64,000 bases of DNA from Holacanthus passer (taxonomy: Eukaryota; Chordata; Actinopteri; Pomacanthidae), in assembly GCA_025331565.1 (NCBI GenBank), contig JAFREQ010000044.1, positions 434,001 through 498,000 of the forward strand, read 5' to 3'. The notes beneath the pieces are model-generated. The model made no database searches, was not told where the DNA came from, and worked only from the letters and a program-made list of their open reading frames with translations. The position numbers and the translations under genes were made by a program. Shown here piece by piece: positions 24,743 through 35,443 of this stretch (position 1 is the first letter of the stretch; each line of letters opens with the position of its first letter).

Positions 24743-26912
24743 GATGGCAGTAGTGTTTCACAGGTGGAAAAAGAAGTCTAACAGCAGGCCAGCCCACTGT
24801 ACTGCCTCAGGCAAGGTGGCTCGTTAGAGATCAACTCAGTGGAAAAATGTAATGAAGTCAGCCTCCTATTGGCAACTTCAGAGACGTCCACAAGTGTGTT
24901 CCTGCTGGGAAGGAACACACTAATTAGATGCACAGGAAGATCACTTAAGCTTCTTACAGGTCATATTAATATTCTTATGTCAAATATTAATAGAACTTTT
25001 ACCAAGATAACACAAACACACACACCAGAACTTATATTGTTACACCTATTGCTAACAGCACCGGCGACTACAGCACTCACATTTTTCAGGCAGCACATTG
25101 TAATGGTGTTTTTGAAGGAGAGCGGGACAACTCAGCACCTCTAAGCGATGTGAAACACAACACCTGGGCTCAGTTTTCCCTGAGACAACTTGAAGAGATC
25201 TGTGTGAGTGATTACAGTGCACCGTGCCTAAGTAAGCAATGACCAGCTTGACGGCTATTTCCTCAATTCAATATTGCAACTTCATTTTTTCATCCCTGTA
25301 AAGCAAATATTTCAGAGCCAAGGACTAGAAATCTGTGTTTTACCTTGGAGTGTTATCAGAAACCAGGGAGGGGCTCCACCTCTCCTGTTTTTCTGACCTG
25401 ATTACATCACCACAGCAGCAGGAGGCCTTCAAAGACTCACAAAACAGCTGAACCTCGACACGGATACACACACCACAGTCCAGAAGAATCGCTAATAGTT
25501 TGCAGGTTAAATTTTACTTCAAAAACCAAGATCATTTTGTTATACAGTACAGTGTGTATCACTTTGGACATTGGACTGCTTGTTCTCACAGTCAGGGCAG
25601 TGAGTCAGTCTAACCAATAACTCTCCACTCCTAGATCTATTAAACTAAGAACTGAGATGCATGGACACGAACAATCAATCCCTTCACTTAAGAGTCAAGT
25701 GCTGTGTCATGAGTAAGCATTTCCAAAATATCAAAAAGGGGCATGAGATGAGAGGTGGGCTTTAAAAGGGTTGGCATATACCCCTTGAGTCGAGGACAAC
25801 ATTGCCTGGGTGTAAGATTTATCTTAGTTTTTTCACAGCCACATTTTAGTTAAAGCTTTAAAAACCTCAGCATGCTATATATAAATACTAAGAATAAAAG
25901 GTGACGGCACTAAGTTGGCCTGCAATATCTGTCATACTATGAGAGAGCTGCATATGCTGTAAATAGAAAAATGTTTGTGGCTCAGCTGACCACAGGTTAA
26001 ATCTCTAGTGGTGACCATTCAGTCCCAGTATCTGTTACTTCCTGATTCCTGGAAGGAATAACTAGAAACTCAGTTAAAAAAAAATTGCCCTGTAACTTCC
26101 TGTAAGTGAAAGCAGTAGAAATGGTTTTAATGCCAGATGACAGCGTGGTAATGAAACTATCCCTTTGGCCAGATTTCTAATCCAATCTCCATTATTGTTG
26201 CACTTACACTCATAATGAAGATAAATTCATTTTGTAGAAACAAATTATAATCACATCAGCCAGAGAGGGAGGTGTTGGCAATACTCACATAAATAGTTTC
26301 TGTCAAACACACACCCTCACTTTGTTATTGCTTAAAAGAAAAAAAGATGTCTCAAACAGCTTTAGTACAATTTATGACCTTGACATGATGACATACTGGA
26401 AAGTATTTACTTTCACTTATTTGCTCGGTTAATCTGTGAAGCACATTTTCCTATTCAGCAAAGTGATAATTATAATAATTCACGAATCCTCTTCAGAGGA
26501 TCTCTTCTAGAGCAGGCAAGACTGTTCCCAGATCAGCTTCCTGTACATCGCTGGCCCAGGTATGTTTCATTATGCCCCACAGATGTGTGGAAAAACACTC
26601 CACCTCTGGATGATAAACAGACCCACACTCGGAAACAAACAGCCGATTGATTCATTTTCAAATTACAAATAAATCACAGATTATCTGCTGATGCACCGGA
26701 TTCAACTTATCTCTCTGACATTTCCCCTTTCTTTTTGTCCCAAACCAGGACGAGCAGGGGCCATGATCATGCGTCAAACGGGACGATCGGGGAGGTGAAG
26801 TGTGGCCGTGACTCAGCTTTGTGTCCGACTTTGAAAGTTAAAAAACAACAACCAAAAAAAAAAACCTCGACACATATCAGAAGGATTCACCAGCTTCCAC
26901 TTTCCCTCTTAC
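24743..26912. other. Probable first intron of epn3
   Basis: No coding similarity is visible on either strand. The sequence is ordinary AT-rich DNA with short A-runs. If the 5' UTR exon near 27 kb is right, this is intron. Confidence 0.4.
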
Positions 26913-27100
26913 CTTCATGTCATCGCGCGTCAGTGGGGTCCCAACTTGGGGAGGTTTTGGGTGGAGGAAGAAACGCCTCCGCCTCTCGACATGTCCCGGA
27001 GCTTCAGGAAGGAGAAAAGAGTCCAGAAGAGGCTCAAAGCGCGGAGGAAAGCTTGTGCGTAAAAGCGTGCGCCCTCAGTGCGGATCCAGAACCAAAGCGC
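26913..27100 (-). other. Probable non-coding first exon and promoter area of epn3
   Basis: On the minus strand a GC-rich stretch ends at a good donor (ATGAAG|GTAAGAGG, near 26912). The epn3 coding exon begins shortly after a plausible acceptor (CTGTTAG|ACTTC, near 24780). Joining them would make this a 5' UTR exon with a promoter upstream near 27.1-27.3 kb. The 5' boundary is not visible. This is inference from splice signals and composition only. Confidence 0.35.
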
Positions 27101-27204
27101 GGTGATGTGCTCTTATCAAACTTAGTTGTGTGCGCATATCTCAAATCCTCTGGGCTCGCAGATGGCACAGGCCCCCCTGAACACACACACAGTAAAAATG
27201 GATG

Positions 27205-27233
27205 GAGAGAAGGAGGGAGGGAGGGAGGGAGGA
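27205..27233. repeat. GGGA-rich simple repeat
   Basis: This is a purine tract of GGGA/GGAG units directly after a short (AC)n run, in the presumed promoter flank of epn3. Confidence 0.8.
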
Positions 27234-27342
27234 GTGCTCGGTGCATGCAGAGTCAGACTTAACCCTTTCAGTGCCGGGTGCAAAAGCATCTGTGCGCGAT
27301 GGAGCAGGTGAGCACAGTGAACAATCCCACGTTACACTTGCA

Positions 27343-27714
27343 CACATGGAAATAAGTGTGGATGCACATTGTTAGGATTGCATTTGTGCAGATCCTAATC
27401 ATGTCATATCCTAAAGAGCAACAGTGATGCTATATTGCATTTCAGGTTTTTGCAATAAAAAAAATCACTGCAAGTAGTTTAATATCTAAATAAGACAGAA
27501 CCTAAATATAGCTCATTCTACACATGAAAATAAGTGTGTGGTGTAAGTGAATGCACAATGTTAGGATTGCATTTGTGCGCACACATCCTAATCACATCAT
27601 ATCCCAAAGAACTACGGTGACGCTGTATTGCATTTCAGATATCTTGTGCAAAAATCGCTGCAAGAAATGAGATACCTAAATGATTCAGAAACTAAACATA
27701 GCCCACTCTACATG
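27343..27714. repeat. Two-copy tandem duplication, about 190 bases per unit
   Basis: Unit 1 (about 27343-27528) and unit 2 (about 27529-27714) share the same order of landmarks: GAAATAAGTGTG or AAAATAAGTGTG, TTAGGATTGCATTTGTGC, ATCCTAATCA, TATTGCATTTCAG, CACTGCAAG or CGCTGCAAG, and a closing CTACA stretch. By eye the units are about 80 percent identical with small indels. No open frame is shared. Confidence 0.75.
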
Positions 27715-29084
27715 CAGGGATATGTTGGGACAGTTTTGTACTAAGAGGTAAAAATAAGGTTGGTATAAACCTATGAGTGAATACCACAGATCCTTTCATT
27801 TCCCATAGTGCTATGCTGGTAACACTTCCTGGCAGAGTGAGTGACCATGTCATCCCAGAGGGACCCAACAACGAGCCGCATTTCCTGTTCAGCAGCTTCA
27901 TCATTGCATCTCTGCTCTTTACTTATTTATCGTCACTAATGGCCTGTTGTCTGAAGTCACGTCCTTATGCATTATACAAGTCCTGAAAGAATCTCTTCCG
28001 TATATATGTTGGCTTGGATTCAATCAATTGTGCACACCAATCTCTGCAGCCAAATGCAGGTCATCTAAAAGGAAGCACAGAAGGATCATGTCATGAGTGA
28101 ATAATGATTACCTAACTGAGGGACAGGCAGGAGAGAGAGCAGTGGGTCTTGTGGCTGGTTGACTGAGCAGGATATACAGGAAATACCAGCTCCACCTTGA
28201 AACAACAACGGCACAACTCCTGAAGACGACAAAAGGGAAAAGTGTATAGAAATCAGAGTAAGCAGAGTGAAACTATGAGGTAGGACGTTGGTGGGATATT
28301 TCTAGATCTCATAAATGGTTCACATAAGTTTGGAGTGTCCATTTACTTGTTACACCTCCCTGTTTAATCTTCATGTGACTGATCAGAGCTGATCTTCATA
28401 TGTATACCACCTCAGGCCTTCCTCCTCCTATCAGTCTTGGCACCCTCTGTCTTTATTTCTCCTGAAAACAGATGCCTGAACATTCTTTGTTTCCCAACAA
28501 AGGCCTGATGAGGTCAGTGCAGGGGGGACATGCAGGCGAGGTCTGGGAACACAGAGGGGGAGGAGAGACAGGGCTGATAAATAACACCAGCCTACTACCG
28601 CACAGCGGTGACGTCACACAGGAGGGGAAATCTGACCTTGTGTGTGTGTGTGAATGAGAGTGAGAGTTTCACATTTGAAGTTAATGGAAAACAACATGAA
28701 CGTGTGCTAATCACTGATCACTCTCCACACTGGCTCCACTGGAGGAGCTTGTTTCTAAAATGTCACTGTAAAACTTCTGCCTCTCTTTGCTGCCCTCTAG
28801 TTGTTTTCAGCTGTTCTCAGCTCTTGTCCCTATGACATAAAGCTGTAGACTGCATTACCAAGACTGGATTACTGAGTCCAAAAACACACCAGGGGTCCCC
28901 AAAAAGCTCAAGGTTCACTACATGCAAGTTGACACTATGTCATTTGATTGATTATACATTTGTTAGAAATTTGCTCCACTAAAGTATTGTGTCAGCTATA
29001 ATGTGTCCTCCGCCCTCCATCTTGTGGTCAAAATCTGATTTTATTTCCTCAATGATATTGACAGAAAGCGAGTGTTACTGTTTT

Positions 29085-29200
29085 TGTTTTGTTTTTTTAA
29101 AACGACTTAAATAATTAGTCCATTACCAAAATTAGTGCTAATAAATGTTCTGTCAATAAACTAATCGATTAATCAACTTAATCATTTGGGCTTTAGAGAA
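29085..29200. mobile_element. Fragment of a hAT-like non-autonomous element
   Basis: The stretch around CTAATCGATTAATCAACTTA, with a following TTTGGGCTTTAG end, resembles the ATCGATTAATC-rich miniature elements common in fish genomes and the more complete copies at 35621 and 53857. The ends are degraded. Confidence 0.45.
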
Positions 29201-29511
29201 CTAGTAGGTTTCTCTGTGTCCTCAGGAATAATGAAACTGCCATGTATCATCGGGGGTCACTAGAGATTTGATGACAAATTTTTGTCCTGAGGGCCCCTTG
29301 GAGATTTATCCAGCCATGTACATTTCATGTGATATAAAATCAACAATCCTCAGACTCCTCTGCTGGCACTGTGATGTTAGAATTGAGTCTGTTATTAATG
29401 TGTTCATTTTCAAACAAAGATGTCCTCAGTTCACACACTGTAAAAAAGATCTTTGTTATTTAGAGATTTGCAAGACTAAAGGACATGCAGGTGAGGACTG
29501 GTAAAAAACAG

Positions 29512-29600
29512 GGCAAGTTTATTTGTATTGCACCTCTCCACAACAAGGCAATTAAAAGTGCTTTATGTGAGATACAAAAGGTAGAAAAGAAACATAAAAG
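29512..29600. repeat. Interspersed repeat fragment
   Basis: The motifs GGCAAGTTTATTTGTATTGC and CAACAAGGCAATTAAAAGTG, followed by CTTTATGTGAGA, match a widely dispersed fish repeat I know by pattern. The family name is uncertain. Confidence 0.45.
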
Positions 29601-31009
29601 AAAATGAAAATATGATCAAATAAAATGAGGCAGATTAAACATGAGAAGAAAAATGTTGTGAGTAGCTATCAGCACAGTGCAATATATGAATAAATACTTC
29701 TAAATCTAATTTAATAGAAGGCCACGACAAACAGAAAAGAAAGTGTTAGATCCTGATTTACAAGAACTGAGAGTTGTAGCAGAGTTGGATTCAGATATGT
29801 GGCGCATAAAAACTGTCTCTTTGTGTTTAGTTTGGGCCGTGGGGACAGAAAGCAGACCCACATGATCTGGACACTTCACAGCTTAGCTTAGCTTTATACA
29901 CAACAGTAGTTTTAAAGTAGTAAAAATAAAGAAGTATATATGTAAGTATATAAAAAACACCTTTTTCATTTCTATATTTCTTATTCAAATCCTGTGGTGA
30001 AGTGAGGTGTGACAGGTGACTTGGTTCGTCTCTACTGTGATTGAACCATGTGACGTCTAGGATGATGCTACAGTGTGTTTGATGAGCTGATGATGTCATC
30101 CAATCATTTCTATAAATACAGACCTTACCGTATCTCATTGAAGTGAAAGTGGTGTGTCATGTAACCAGGGGGGGAACCAGTGAGTGACGGTGTGTGTCAG
30201 TGCATTTACAACTGACAGCCATTAGTCTAGTGTGACATTGTACTGTGACTAAGAGTAGTGACTGAGGCTGAGCCCTTCACCAAGGTAAATCATAACAGCG
30301 GTGGAAGCATTAAGCCTTGTGTTTTGTTGCCATTAGCTCGACGTCCTCACTGTTTGACGTCCCTCAGAGACACAAATTGAACATTTGATGAAGGTGACAA
30401 ATATGGAAATAACCATAAAGCATTGTTCTTGTGCTAGACATGAACAAATATGTATTCTATTTGTTTCTTTTTTAAAAAGTCATTCATAGACAATGAAATG
30501 TGACATTACACATGTTTGGGATCAATTAAACTCCAGAGATGTTCTGAAATCCAAATAGACTTATAATGGGTCCCCAAACACAACATTAGGGTCCAGGAGT
30601 ACAGATTAATATTTATTTTATATTGTGCTCTCTGTCATTTCCAAATCCATGTCGGAAAATAAATAGCCTCACAGAGACACAGTATAACACACAATGTCAA
30701 AACATTATGTTAAGATAATCTACTCTGACTAAAGACAGCAGCTGTACAGAAGGTTCCTGAAATAATTAATGACTCCCTGTCTTATTTATTGTTAAAAATA
30801 TTTTTAATCTCAGACAGTTTTGTTGTCAGTGCTGCAAATAACAAGTAACAATGTTTGCCTTTAATCAGAATATCATCATACATTTCAGGGCAAGGAAAAT
30901 GTACCTCCATTACATTTTCCATCAGGGTTTCTGCTGGTTTGAACTTCACTTGTTGTGCCAATCAAGCCTTTCCTCTCTGTATGACTGCATGTCCAACTCA
31001 TTCTTCAGG

Positions 31010-31690
31010 TCTCCAGGAAGAAACGGTTATGTGGGTTTACCATTCAGAGTGGCCTTGATTTGTGAAAAGGATGGTTTGATGGAGAAAAAGACAGTTATTC
31101 AGTATGTTCTGACGTCTGAAATGAACTAACAAAGCAAAAAAAGTTCAGTACTGCAAAGTCAACCAAGTTATTTCCTTCACGTCCTTCGGCTTTCACTGCG
31201 CGTACTGATGCAAATGGATGCATTCAGGTTTGCCACCATAAAAGGAAGGTAATGATTTATGCTCTCATACTGATGTCTTTATATAGTGGTGAATAAAAGC
31301 AGATTGCAGTTGCTGAAGATGTCCGTGCAGCAGAGGACTCATCCTCAGGCTTCATGCATCCTACAGCAGAGAGTGAGCTGTTTCTCCATCCTTTGCAATG
31401 AAGAACGTGTCGTGATCCCTGCAGACAACAATGGGGGTTGTATGCAGGTAGTGCTCACACAGGCCTGGTGAATAACTAAATCCCAAATGCACAGTTATAT
31501 CATGCTGTGCAGGCAGAAAACAGTGTGTGGTGGTTGTAAGAACATAAAAATAGATTTAAAAAAGAAACAGGCCATAATAAGACACCTAGAGAAAATTCAT
31601 TAGTGCCCACACTTCCAGTGTTCAGGGATTTGAGCAATTATGTGAACACTTCATTCATCCATTTATCCATAATGAAACATGAATCACCTG
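31010..31690. repeat. Left copy of a 0.7 kb direct repeat flanking the RASD-like gene
   Basis: This segment recurs in the same orientation at about 33913-34650. The core (31300-31540), including GCAGATTGCAGTTGCTGAAG and GCAGGCAGAAAACAGTGTGT, is about 95 percent identical to the other copy by eye. The flanks (GAAAAGGATGGTT, TATTTCCTTCACGTCC, TTAGTGCCCACAC, TTCATTCATCCATTTAT) are weaker but in the same order. It lies upstream of the gene's TATA box. Confidence 0.8.
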
Positions 31691-31923
31691 CTCACAAGGT
31701 GCCAAAAATAGACTAGTATATTCAGATTTTATTTCCAAAACTAAATGATCAAAAGCATCATTTTGGTCTGATTTGGATAAAGATATTTGTAAAGCTGCAG
31801 CAAAGCCAAGTGAAAACTCATCTTTGTGTATTTCCAGACTCACCTAGACTCATTTCTCCTAAGGAAAATTACAAGAGCTGAAAGTGGAGATTTGTGCTTT
31901 TTTTGGTTCTGAGTTTATGCTTC

Positions 31924-31930
31924 TATAAAA
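31924..31930 (+). promoter_or_regulatory. TATA box of the RASD-like gene
   Basis: TATAAAA followed by GGAG lies about 160 bases upstream of the ATG at 32087, at a fitting distance for a short 5' UTR without an intron. Confidence 0.6.
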
Positions 31931-32086
31931 GGAGTGTGGTCTCTGGATAAGACCGTGACGCACACACTGCGCCTGGTGTGGGTGTATAAGAGATGACTGG
32001 GCTCGGTTTGGGCGCACACATGGGGAAGCAGCTGGGTTGGTAGGATTTTGATCGCCTCTTCGGTGTGTGGAGACGCTTGACGGAGC

Positions 32087-33240
32087 ATGCAGATGAACGC
32101 AACTGAGAAGTTTTACCTTCCCGTTGATGGCATCCTCGACATGTTCAACTCTCTCACCGGGCAGTCACGCATTACGCACCCAGTTCTGCAGAGCGCACCC
32201 CTGGCTCCAGGACCCCAGCACCCCAAAGTCTCCAACATATCCAAGACAGGCATGGGCATCATCAAGACAGTCAAAGGAAGCTGGAGGCACCAGGAGAAAA
32301 GGGTGGCTGCGAGTAGATCCTCGAGTTCGGGCCATCGACAGGTGTCCACCGATCTGCTCCCGAAGAGGTCTGTGGACCTGCTGGAGCTGGGTCTGACCAA
32401 GCCCAGGAACTGCCACAGGATCGTGGTGCTCGGTGCACCCAAAGTAGGCAAAACCAACATCCTGCACAGGTTCTTGGGGAGAGAATTTGAAGAGCACTAC
32501 GAGCCCACGACTGAGGACTTCCACAGAAAACTGTTCCACATTGGAGGAGAGGCTTATCAGATAGACCTGCTGGATGCTGCAGGTGAAAGGAACTTCCCTG
32601 CAAAACGGAGGCTGTCCATCCTCACAGGTGAGCTCAGGATTATTGGCAAGCACTGAAATATTATTTTGCACATTTAGAAATGAATTAAGAAATCATCAAT
32701 AATTCAATGAATTCTTTCTCTGCAGGTGACACCTTTCTGCTTGTGTTCAGTTTGGATGACAGAGACTCTTTCCGTGAAGTCTGCGAGCTGCTGAACGAGA
32801 TCAAAGCTGCCAAGGCAAAGCTGCAGAAACTAAAGCATCCAGCCAGAGTCCCCGCGGTGGTTTGCGGGAACAAAGCGGACCTGGACGCGCCCAGAGCCGT
32901 GAGACCATCGGAGGTGGCTCAGGTCCTGGGTGAGGACGTCGCCTTCTTCGAAACCTCGGCCAAAGACGGAGCCGGACTGGAGGGTGCGTTCAGGGCCCTG
33001 GCCTCTTTAGGAGGACTGCCGGATGAGACCACTCCATCTCGGCATCAGCTCATATCCATCCTCACCTACCAGTCTATGTGCATCGGCCGGCGCGGCAGGA
33101 GCGGCAGCCGGGCGCGGGGACGCGGTGCGCCCTGCGCCGCCATGGACCCTCTGGCGCGGCGGCCGAGCTTCACCAGCGACCTGCGGCTGGTGCTGAGATC
33201 CAGCAAACACAACAAACCCGAGAGGTGTCACATTCAATGA
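32087..33240 (+). CDS. RASD-family (Dexras/Rhes-like) small GTPase with long N-terminal extension
   Basis: RASD proteins are Ras-like GTPases that modulate G-protein and other signalling at membranes. Two exons (32087-32627 and 32726-33240) give 351 residues. The G domain starts near residue 109: P-loop GAPKVGKT (116-123), effector region YEPTTEDFHRKL (138-149), DAAGE (163-167), NKAD (229-232) and ETSAK (256-260). FPAKRRLSILTG spans the intron and matches RASD1/RASD2 FPAMRRLSILTG. The C-terminal LARRPSFTSDL and the CAAX box CHIQ (348-351) are also family marks; the box predicts prenylation. Unlike RASD1 and RASD2, about 107 residues precede the G domain, with no recognised motif. A second in-frame ATG lies at 32093. 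The 3' half is very GC-rich. Poly(A) signals sit near 33367 and 33382. Which RASD paralogue this is cannot be told here. Confidence 0.88.
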
Positions 33241-35443
33241 ATCGTGAGCCTTCTCGATAAAACCAATTGTAGTAGTATGCTGCAATGTTGTATCATGTAA
33301 GGAGTTATACTCTGTAGCACCTGGCTGGACCAGTGCATCCATATCTTGTTTTTTTTTTGTATATGTAATAAATTATGCTATAATAAATAAAAGTTAATAT
33401 TTCTAATTCTCATGTGCTGCTCTATCAATCACCCCATTTAAGAAACAGGAGATATTATTAGACATCATGTAGGTCAGAAATCAGTTGTTTTCAAGTGATG
33501 ATGTAGGACATGATCATAAGTGTGTGGGTGGAAATGACTCAAATGCTGACCTTAAATGTCTCCTAGTATTTGTTGTCAGACACGAGAGATTGCTCATTTC
33601 TCCAAGTCTCCCACGTAGTAGTGAACGCATCATGGATAGAGGTGTGACAAATCCTGCTAATGAGCATCAATAGTCTACACACTCATGTGTCACTGTGGTG
33701 TTTAGAGGAAACAAAAGAGTTGGAGCATCATTTATTAAACAGAGGGAGGTGGGCGACAGGAGAGGGACATATTGAACTCTGTGAAATCAGCACCATGGAG
33801 AGAGCCCACATTAGATTCTCACTGTGCCTCTGCAGCTGAGCAGAAGCTCCATTTATATCCTTTCACTAGCAAGAACACTTTATTTATATTGTGTGGCTGC
33901 CATCCAACCCTTTCTTCAGGTTACCATGAAGGAACTATTATGTGAGCTTCCCATTCACAGTGTCCTTGGTATGTGAAAAGGATGGTTCGATGGAGATAAA
34001 GCCACAGTTATTCAGTATGTTCAGACTCATGACATGAGCTGATGAAGTACTGTTCAAATGTGAAGTTCAGTACTTTAAAGTCAGACAAGGTATTTCCTTC
34101 ACGTCCCTCAGCTTTTACCGTGCTCCATTTCCAAACCTTCACTCTCGCATTTACTGATGCAATCATGTTCTTCGGTATAAAGAAAATGATTTATAGTATT
34201 GCATCCGGCTACTCTTAAAATGTCTTTACGTAAGGCAGATTGCAGTTGCTGAAGATGTCGGTGCAGCAGAGGACTCATCCTCAGGCTTCATGCATCCTAC
34301 AGCAGAGAGTGAGCTGTTTTTCCACCCTTTGCAATGAAGAACATGTCGTGATCACTGCACACAACAATGGGGGTTGTATGCAGGTAGTGCTCATACAGGC
34401 CTGGTGAATAACTAAATCCCAAATGCACAGTTATGTCAGGCTGTGCAGGCAGAAAACAGTGTGTGGTGATTGTACAACAGGCCACAATAAAACTGAAAAC
34501 ATACCAAATGATTATTGTATCGTGAGAGGAAGAGAATGAACACAATTAATTAGTGCCCACACACCTCCAGCATCCATGACTACAAGGATCTGGGCCATTA
34601 TCTGGATGCCAACGGTTCATTCATCCATTTATTCATAATGAGACAGGAAACACCGGCCTGTCTTTTCACTGGTAAAAACACGGTTCTTTCAAATGTGCAC
34701 ATTTTAACTGATGACATCAGTCTATGTTTATGAATCTCTTTGGCTTTAACAGCACTTTTAATCTTGTCTGATTGGTGTTCATCATTTCCTGTCCTGCAAG
34801 ATCTATTATTTTGATTTGTTGAGTGTATTCAATGGCACTGTTGCTGAGTGAGTCAGTAAATCTCTTTGAATAGCACAGAATGAATCCACATCAAAATGCC
34901 ACTTATTGACAATCAGAAAACAACAAAAAATTGGAAACACCAGATTTTGTTCTTTAGAAAATCCTAATAAGGAAGTTTACTGCAAAGAACTATATCTCTG
35001 TCTTTCTCTATCCTAGTACCAAGTTCTGAGACTGTTGTTTGACTTTATTTAGTATAATATATAATTTATAAGCAGCGAGAATTTTCCTCGTTCATTCATT
35101 ATTCATTTATGATTGTAAACACATTCTTCACATATGTTGAATTGTATTGTTATAGTGATGAATACAGTGCCGATACACACTGAAAAGGCATTCACATGAA
35201 CTCAAAGCGTTTCCTGTGCACTGGGAGAGTAATAATATATTCACAGTATAATAATTTAATGAGAAAAGTTTCAGCAGCACCTGGAGGCTTTTAAAAATAT
35301 ATTAAAATCTAATGTTCAGAGTTTCATCCAAACCAGAGTGATGAAAATTCTTACAGTAGAATACAGATTTAATATATTATAAAAACAAGCTTTCTTTGAT
35401 GATACCTGTTCTATTAACATTCCTGTCATTGTGGGTTGGAGGT
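33241..35443. other. Convergent intergenic region between the RASD-like gene and rsad1
   Basis: It starts with the 3' UTR of the RASD-like gene (AATAAA motifs near 33367-33390) and contains the right copy of the flanking direct repeat. From 34650 to the rsad1 stop it is AT-rich with nothing recognised. Confidence 0.5.
33913..34650. repeat. Right copy of the 0.7 kb direct repeat flanking the RASD-like gene
   Basis: This is a same-orientation paralogue of 31010-31690. The shared landmarks run in the same order: GAAAAGGATGGTT, TATTTCCTTCACGTCC, GCAGATTGCAGTTGCTGAAG, CAACAATGGGGGTTGTATGC, TTAGTGCCCACAC and TTCATTCATCCATTTAT. The copy lies downstream of the gene. Confidence 0.8.

Larger units (their letters stand above)
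27715..31009. other. Gene-poor stretch between epn3 and the RASD-like gene
   Basis: No coding exon is supported. It contains a fragment of a hAT-like miniature element (about 29085-29200), a short interspersed-repeat fragment (about 29512-29600) and a short TG run near 28639. The rest is AT-rich and unrecognised. Confidence 0.5.

Noticed and set aside
26735..27262. Plus-strand open frame of 175 codons in GC-rich DNA upstream of epn3
   Set aside because: Low-complexity content, no similarity, and overlap with simple repeats and a probable minus-strand 5' UTR exon make coding unlikely.
31280..31475. Plus-strand open frame in the left flanking repeat
   Set aside because: It is not preserved in the right copy and has no similarity.
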